43,960 bases of DNA from Bacteroidales bacterium. Its GTDB lineage: Bacteria; Bacteroidota; Bacteroidia; Bacteroidales; Paludibacteraceae. The stretch spans positions 1-43,960 of the forward strand of contig CAAFZS010000031.1 of the NCBI GenBank assembly GCA_900767595.1, given 5' to 3'. The notes beneath the pieces are model-generated. The model saw only the letters and a list, made by a program, of their open reading frames with translations, did not search any database and was not told the DNA's origin. Below, piece after piece: positions 38,879-43,960 of this stretch (position 1 is the stretch's first letter; each line of letters opens with the position of its first letter). Made by a program: the position numbers and the translations under genes.

Positions 38879-41674
38879 ATTCGCCGGGGTCATTACGACT
38901 TCGTACATATTTTTTGCTTCCAGCAGTTTATTAAGCATCGCTTGTACCGATTCGCCTGTCAAAGCATTAACGGCAGGTACAAAATCCGTGATATAGTTCA
39001 GACCATATATATCATAGACTTGCAAGATACTGCTCCACCATTCGTTATCCTCCAAATCTTGCTCGTGGTCTTTGAGTAGGGCTGCCTTCTCCTTGTTCAA
39101 GTCTTGCTCCAGGGGTCCGTTTTTAGCAATAGTCTCTACCTCTTCGTGTATGATAGCCATCAGTCGTTCCTGTTTCTCAGGGTCGGTATCAAAACTCATC
39201 AGCAAGAAAGCACAATCGACAGGATGACGCGTTACTCGTCCTGCTACACCGACACCATAACTGCCGCCTTCGCGTTCGCGAATGGACTCCAAATAACGGG
39301 TATCGAGGATACGACCAATCATACGCATGTTTAGAGCGTTCTCGAGGGTATAGGGGATATCATAAGACGAGTACTCGATGAAGTTAGATGCCTTGCGGGT
39401 CTGCATAGCAAGTGTGAAATAGTTCTTTTGCAATCCTGCGGGACGGCGGACACCGCTATCCTTGAACGCACTCTTCTTGCCTTTGGCTTTCATCGAACCA
39501 ATATATTGGCAGAGCATCTTTTGGAAAGCCTTATCTTGCGGATCAACATTACCGACGATAGTAAACGTGAAACTGCCGGGGTTAGCAAAGAGGGTCTTGT
39601 GGATATTCATAATCACATCCAAGTTAACCTTACCCAAACTCTCCTTATTGAGCACGAATGCACGAGGGTTGTGGTCAGCGCGCATCAAGGTGACAGAGTC
39701 GTTGAAGAGTGCATCGGGTTGAGCCGCTTTGTTGGCAATCGAGTTCTCAATGAGCGACATCAAAGAATTAAACGCCTTATCGTCACGACGGGGAGCCGTA
39801 AAGCCGAGATAGACGAGTTGGAAGAGGGTTTCGAGGTCCTTGACGGTCGAATATCCTTCCACGTCGGTATATTCGCTTAAATCAATACTCATATTCACAT
39901 TCTTTCCCGTCAAGGCTTTACGCAAAGCATTGAAGTCGAAGTCGCCGAGGCCCATATATTCGAGGGCATTAGGTAAGATCTTCGCACTCGGTACATCCTC
40001 TGTATTCACCAGTGCTATTCCGCCGGGGGCATAAGCATGCAACATAATCTCATCCTCTTTGAACTTCGTAGGTTTGACGATGACGCGGATACCGTTGCTC
40101 AGTGTGAATGTGGTGGTACCGAATGTTGCATCCGTCGTTGTCTTCTTGATCTTTCCTGCTTTGGGAAGGTTCTTGATGAGGGTGTTATCTACTTGCTCTT
40201 CTACAGGAGCCTCTATCTCAGCGGCTTTGGCAGCATTGAGTATAGCCAGCACTTCGGTCTCGGTCGGAATCTTCACTTCGGGTTTCTCCAGACCGGCAAT
40301 AGCGATAGTGGGTTCACCGATAGTATAGAGTTTGACGGTTTGGTTAATCGCCTCCAAAGGCAGCATCGGCAACAGACCTTGTAAGGTAGTATATTCCCAT
40401 TCGATACCGGGGATAGGGTCTCCGTCCTCGAAGTTATTGATATACTCCTGTGCTAATGCTCTATTCTCACGAGTGGTGCGTCCGTTATAGGCAGTTTCGA
40501 TGTCGGACAGCATTTGGGCTTTAGCGCGCTCAAGTTCGGCATTGGTGAAACCATAGCGACTAATCTTCTCTACGAACAACATCTCGTCTTTAAGTGCCTC
40601 TAACTCTTGTCCCTCTTTAGGGATATAATAGACATTGAAAGCATCCTTCAACTTCGCTTCCTCTCCGTAGTAAGCATAAGCGCCCATGAAAGGACAATCG
40701 GGATCCATCAGTTTCTCATTCAGACGCTCATCCATCATTCGATGAATAAGGTCGTGAATAACATCAATCACATACGCTTGGTCGGTATTCCTATACTCCG
40801 CAGGAATCTGATTGTGTTTGTATTGGAGTAACATTTGGGTATTACGCGCCTCGGGGTCGGTAACAATAGCCACGAGCGGTTTCTCGTTGTCCTCAATCGA
40901 ATAGAGCGGACGCTCGCCACGGTTCTCACGTTCGGGTACATCTGCCCACAGTTGCTGTATCTTTGCCTCAATAGCATCAACATCGATATCGCCGACCACG
41001 ATGATGGCTTGGTTATCGGGACCGTACCATTTCTTGTAGTAGGCGCGGAGAGCATCGTAACTGAAGTTATTGATTACGGCCGTATCGCCAATGACGTTGC
41101 GGATACCATACTGGCTATTGGGATACATGAGGTAGTTGAGTTTCGTATATAAACGGAAATTAGCATCAAAGCGAGTACGCCATTCCTCACGGATAACACC
41201 ACGTTCAGCATCAATCTCCTCGGGCAGAAGCAGTAACCCGCAAGCCCAATCGTGCATCACGAGCAAAGCGGAGTCGATGATTCCTTCGCGAATCGTAGGC
41301 ACATTAGACAGACGATAGACGGTCTTGTCAATGGAGGTATAGGCATTGATATCCCCACCGAAGTTCACACCGATGGATTCAAAATAAGTGATGATACCTT
41401 TGCCGGGGAAGTGCTGGGTACCATTGAAAGCCATGTGCTCCAAGAAGTGAGCCAAGCCGTTCTGGTCATCTTCCTCAAGAACGGCACCTACCGCTTGGGC
41501 GATGTGGAACTCGCAACGCTGTTTAGGTTGCTCGTTGTGACGGATGTAATAGGTCAATCCATTGTCGAGGTGTCCTACACGAACGGCCTCATCAATAGGT
41601 AACTGTTGCGGCTCTTGAGCCGAAAGGGTCAGTGTTGCTACTAAGCAGAGCACTGAAAAAATCATTTTCTTCAT
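38876..41674 (-). CDS. Exported M16 (insulinase-family) zinc peptidase
   Basis: 932 aa. Signal peptide MKKMIFSVLCLVATLTLSAQ. The first M16 domain carries the inverted zinc motif HFLEH (76-80: H76, E79, H80), with a downstream Glu in ERGVIREEW. Three further M16 domains without the motif complete the clam-shell architecture (KIKKTTTDATFGTTTFTLSN begins the second half at about 510). Periplasmic peptidase degrading oligopeptides. The fused two-half form is typical of Bacteroidota. It is 4 bp downstream of ftsH, so the two are probably co-transcribed and serve protein quality control. Confidence 0.9.
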   Translation of the reverse strand: MKKMIFSVLCLVATLTLSAQEPQQLPIDEAVRVGHLDNGLTYYIRHNEQPKQRCEFHIAQAVGAVLEEDDQNGLAHFLEHMAFNGTQHFPGKGIITYFESIGVNFGGDINAYTSIDKTVYRLSNVPTIREGIIDSALLVMHDWACGLLLLPEEIDAERGVIREEWRTRFDANFRLYTKLNYLMYPNSQYGIRNVIGDTAVINNFSYDALRAYYKKWYGPDNQAIIVVGDIDVDAIEAKIQQLWADVPERENRGERPLYSIEDNEKPLVAIVTDPEARNTQMLLQYKHNQIPAEYRNTDQAYVIDVIHDLIHRMMDERLNEKLMDPDCPFMGAYAYYGEEAKLKDAFNVYYIPKEGQELEALKDEMLFVEKISRYGFTNAELERAKAQMLSDIETAYNGRTTRENRALAQEYINNFEDGDPIPGIEWEYTTLQGLLPMLPLEAINQTVKLYTIGEPTIAIAGLEKPEVKIPTETEVLAILNAAKAAEIEAPVEEQVDNTLIKNLPKAGKIKKTTTDATFGTTTFTLSNGIRVIVKPTKFKEDEIMLHAYAPGGIALVNTEDVPSAKILPNALEYMGLGDFDFNALRKALTGKNVNMSIDLSEYTDVEGYSTVKDLETLFQLVYLGFTAPRRDDKAFNSLMSLIENSIANKAAQPDALFNDSVTLMRADHNPRAFVLNKESLGKVNLDVIMNIHKTLFANPGSFTFTIVGNVDPQDKAFQKMLCQYIGSMKAKGKKSAFKDSGVRRPAGLQKNYFTLAMQTRKASNFIEYSSYDIPYTLENALNMRMIGRILDTRYLESIREREGGSYGVGVAGRVTRHPVDCAFLLMSFDTDPEKQERLMAIIHEEVETIAKNGPLEQDLNKEKAALLKDHEQDLEDNEWWSSILQVYDIYGLNYITDFVPAVNALTGESVQAMLNKLLEAKNMYEVVMTPAN

Positions 41675-41678
41675 TTGC

Positions 41679-43628
41679 TTATTTGTTTTGGGTTAATATA
41701 CTGTCACTGCGGGACTGCCATTGTCTGGGTCCTAATATGCGCTCTACATCCTCCGAGGTGATGACCTCGCGCTCAATCAGCAGTTCGGCTAACTGGTGAT
41801 GTCCTTCTTTATAGGTGTCGAGAATCTGAACCGCACGTTTCATCTGTGCGGCGATGATAGCCGCAGCCTCTTTATCAATGATCTCCGCCGTTGCCTCGGA
41901 ATAGGGTTTGGTAAAACCATACTCGTAACGACCCGTCGAATCGAAGTAAGACACATCCTTCAGTTTATCCGACATTCCGTAATACGCTACCATCGCATAA
42001 GCTTGTTTGGTGGCGCGCTCAAGATCGTTGAGTGCTCCCGTCGAAGTCTGTTGCAAGAACTGCTGCTCTGCAGCACGACCGCCTAAAAGCGAGCATAACT
42101 CGTCTAATATATGCTCTTTGTTCGTCAGTTGTCTTTCCTCCGGCAAGTACCACGCGGCACCCAAAGCGGCTCCACGCGGAACGATCGTCACCTTGACGAG
42201 CGGATTGGCGTGCTCCAGCATCCAAGAGATGGTGGCGTGTCCTGCCTCGTGATAGGCAATCGAGCGTTTCTCCTCGGCGGTCATGATCTTTGTCTTACGC
42301 TCCAATCCGCCTACGATACGGTCAACAGCATCCATAAAGTCCTGTTTGCCTACTTTCTTATGCCCGTTACGGGCAGCGATGAGAGCTGCCTCGTTGCACA
42401 CGTTCGCTATATCCGCACCCGAGAAACCGGGCGTTTGTTTGGCAAGGAAATCCACATCCACCGTCTTATCCAGTTTGAGGGGTTGCAGATGGACCAAGAA
42501 AATCTCTTTACGCTCCTGTAAGTCCGGCAGCTCAACGTGTATCTGACGGTCAAAACGTCCGGCACGCAGCAGAGCGGCATCGAGCACATCGGCGCGGTTA
42601 GTGGCAGCAAGGATGATCACACCCGAGTTCGTTCCGAAACCGTCCATCTCGGTGAGTAACTGGTTGAGTGTCGATTCGCGTTCGTCGTTACCGCCGGTCA
42701 TCACGTTCTTGCCGCGGGCTCGACCGATAGCGTCTATCTCGTCAATGAACACGATAGCAGGGGCTTTATCCTTGGCTTGACGGAAGAGGTCGCGGACACG
42801 GCTCGCACCTACGCCCACGAACATCTCCACAAAGTCCGAACCGGACATCGAGAAGAACGGCACATCCGCCTCTCCGGCTACGGCTTTGGCAAGCAAGGTC
42901 TTACCTGTCCCGGGAGGACCTACAAGCAAGGCTCCCTTTGGAATCTTACCGCCAAGGTCCGTATATTTCTTCGGGTTCTTCAAAAACGCTACTATCTCTT
43001 CCACCTCCTGTTTGGCACCATAGAGTCCGGCTACGTCCTTAAACGTCACCTTGTCTTTCTTCTCTTTGTCAAAGAGTTGGGCACGCGCTTTGCCGACACC
43101 GAAGATGCCTCCGGCAGCCGAACCTACACCGCGACCCATCCATACAAAGAAGAGGATCAGCAGAATGAACGGCAGCACATTCGAGAGAATGAGAATCCAA
43201 TAATCGTGCGACTTCTCGTAAGTCACATCAATCGGCGAGAGATTCGTTTGTTTGCGGTTCTCGTTCACCGTGCCTATATACTTGCCGAACTCCTCGACCG
43301 ACGGAACGAGAACAGAGATTTCCCCGTTCTTATCCTTACCGGCATCCATCGAACCGAAAATCATGGGATAGGACTCCGACTTAACCAATGCCTTCACTTT
43401 GTTGTCATCATAAACGGTGAGTTTGGCAACATGGTCATTTTCTACATACGCTGTGAACTGGGTGTAACTAAGGCTCTTCTGTTCCTTGTCTTTGTTCGTG
43501 GGATAGAACATCAACATACAAATTCCAAAGAGCAGCAAGTAAAGCAACCAGCCCAAGGAGCGTGGTTTGCGTCCGTTAGGACGATGGGCGGAATTAGATT
43601 TCCGCATTGTATTTGTTTCGTTATTCAT
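41679..43628 (-). CDS. ftsH: ATP-dependent zinc metalloprotease FtsH
   Basis: 649 aa. Inner-membrane AAA protease. Two membrane segments (about 26-42 and 147-164) flank a periplasmic domain. The AAA domain has Walker A GPPGTGKT (237-244), Walker B IVFIDEIDA (292-300) and a second region of homology (AATNRADVLDAALL, RAGRFDR). The peptidase zinc site is HEAGH (460-464), with the third ligand in STGALNDLERAT. A second ATG at 43607 could also start the protein. The N-terminal tail before the first membrane segment is basic (RPNGRKPRS). The gap upstream to the helicase gene is filled by the hairpin array at 43643-43813. Confidence 0.94.
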   Translation of the reverse strand: MNNETNTMRKSNSAHRPNGRKPRSLGWLLYLLLFGICMLMFYPTNKDKEQKSLSYTQFTAYVENDHVAKLTVYDDNKVKALVKSESYPMIFGSMDAGKDKNGEISVLVPSVEEFGKYIGTVNENRKQTNLSPIDVTYEKSHDYWILILSNVLPFILLILFFVWMGRGVGSAAGGIFGVGKARAQLFDKEKKDKVTFKDVAGLYGAKQEVEEIVAFLKNPKKYTDLGGKIPKGALLVGPPGTGKTLLAKAVAGEADVPFFSMSGSDFVEMFVGVGASRVRDLFRQAKDKAPAIVFIDEIDAIGRARGKNVMTGGNDERESTLNQLLTEMDGFGTNSGVIILAATNRADVLDAALLRAGRFDRQIHVELPDLQERKEIFLVHLQPLKLDKTVDVDFLAKQTPGFSGADIANVCNEAALIAARNGHKKVGKQDFMDAVDRIVGGLERKTKIMTAEEKRSIAYHEAGHATISWMLEHANPLVKVTIVPRGAALGAAWYLPEERQLTNKEHILDELCSLLGGRAAEQQFLQQTSTGALNDLERATKQAYAMVAYYGMSDKLKDVSYFDSTGRYEYGFTKPYSEATAEIIDKEAAAIIAAQMKRAVQILDTYKEGHHQLAELLIEREVITSEDVERILGPRQWQSRSDSILTQNK

Positions 43629-43642
43629 AATCTTTATTTTTG

Positions 43643-43813
43643 ACCGTTACGCTGTAGGATCGCTATCGCTGTAGGACCACTTCGTTGTAAGACCGCTGCG
43701 CTGTAGGATCGCTATCGCTGTAGGATTATCTTTCAGGAGCTCTGCTCCGGTCTTTCAGGCGTAGCCGGTCTTTCAGCAGGCTCTGCCTGCGGTCCTTCAG
43801 GGCTTTGCCCGGT
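43643..43813. repeat. Second inverted array of family H hairpin units
   Basis: Five minus-strand units (43643-43724; 16 or 17 nt each), spacer ATTAT, then four plus-strand units (43730-43751, 43752-43769, 43770-43793, 43794-43813). Same order of stems as at 34840-34922 (GGAGC, GGC, GCAGGC, GGGC) but loops differ (TTC to TCT; TT to TCT). It fills the gap between the helicase stop and ftsH. Confidence 0.88.
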
Positions 43814-43815
43814 CT

Positions 43816-43960
43816 CTATCTCTTTTCTAATTTCGCAGACGTCAGCATCAATGTCTTCTTCCCCACTTTATCAAACTGTATATCAATCTTATCGACTTCA
43901 TTCTCGTTATAGGTTTGCAGCACCGTTCCTTCCCCAAACACTTTATGATACACGCGGTCA
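43816..43960 (-). CDS. UvrD/PcrA-like helicase, C-terminal fragment
   Basis: The last 47 codons of a gene that enters from the right edge: VYHKVFGEGTVLQTYNENEV and IDIQFDKVGKKTLMLTSAKL then EKR. This matches the C-terminal Tudor-like domain of UvrD/PcrA helicases (FGEGTV, F-D-x-V-G-x-K-T-L, A-K-L), which contacts RNA polymerase in DNA repair. The rest of the protein is outside the window. The stop TAG (43816-43818) is 2 bp from the last family H unit, exactly as at surE. Confidence 0.85.
   Translation of the reverse strand, partial: DRVYHKVFGEGTVLQTYNENEVDKIDIQFDKVGKKTLMLTSAKLEKR

Noticed and set aside
42777..43643. Antisense open frame opposite ftsH
   Set aside because: FtsH on the minus strand is fully conserved here. 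The antisense product shows no family features.

Overview
The window reads as chromosomal DNA of a Bacteroidales member (Bacteroidota). The signs are Bacteroidota promoters (a TTG/TTTG box about 20 bp upstream of TAnnTTTG), AT-rich leaders without a clear Shine-Dalgarno, secretion-type C-terminal tails, a DUF4827/FKBP-like lipoprotein pair, an rSAM/lipoprotein pair and Bacteroidota-type UvrA. Family or genus cannot be fixed from the sequence alone. No tRNA, rRNA, CRISPR array, transposase or SusC/SusD pair was seen.

Layout. (1) 1-8095, minus strand: an operon starting with a CE7-type acetyl esterase lipoprotein, followed by two very large secreted beta-helix plus metallophosphoesterase proteins, and running off the left edge. 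(2) 8455-9576, plus: a DUF4143-type AAA ATPase. (3) 9577-13938, minus: a small accessory island with a basic protein, a VirE-like ATPase, an unknown 290-aa protein and an AAA ATPase. (4) 14048-27542, minus: eleven tightly packed or overlapping genes, read from the right as agaS-type SIS isomerase, GatZ/KbaZ-type aldolase subunit, PfkB kinase, amidohydrolase lipoprotein, EamA permease, DUF4874/DUF4832 protein, a third beta-helix/metallophosphoesterase, a second DUF4874/DUF4832 protein, FKBP-N-like lipoprotein, HAD phosphatase and alkaline phosphatase. A DeoR-type regulator is divergent (27797-28573). (5) 28642-31365, plus: uvrA. (6) 31406-43960, minus: tdk, rSAM enzyme, its small lipoprotein, glmM, surE, DUF4827, FKBP-like lipoprotein, rmlA, lpxB, M16 peptidase, ftsH and the 3' end of a UvrD/PcrA helicase.

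Functional picture. The two sugar operons share a collinear regulatory region of about 150 bp (8111-8262 and 27581-27732). In each, a 20-bp palindrome exactly fills the space between the -33 and -7 boxes. I infer that one regulator, most simply the DeoR protein, coordinates both. The enzymes suggest stripping of phosphate and acetyl groups from an extracellular or periplasmic glycan, import of a released sugar, and a galactosamine/tagatose-phosphate-like route. The substrate is unknown.

The most unusual feature is a population of short repeats in both intergenic and coding DNA. They include oligomer families (A: GGAGTAGAGGAGTAG; B: TCAATCTTCAATC; C: GGAAATAGGAATAAGG; D: GTGGATAGTGGATTG; E: TTAGTCGTTAGTTG; F: ACTCTAAACTCTAC; G: GATGAAATGATG; I: GGTGCAGGTGGTGCTAGT; J: CCGGAAATTCCGG). 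Family H is built from 16-24 nt hairpin units of the form CYTWCAG-stem-loop-stem-CGGT. The repeats lie in-frame in UvrA, LpxB, VirE and several secreted proteins. They encode parts of signal peptides, flexible loops, C-termini and stop codons, and they fill many intercistronic gaps. This repeat system is the main candidate for something not previously described.
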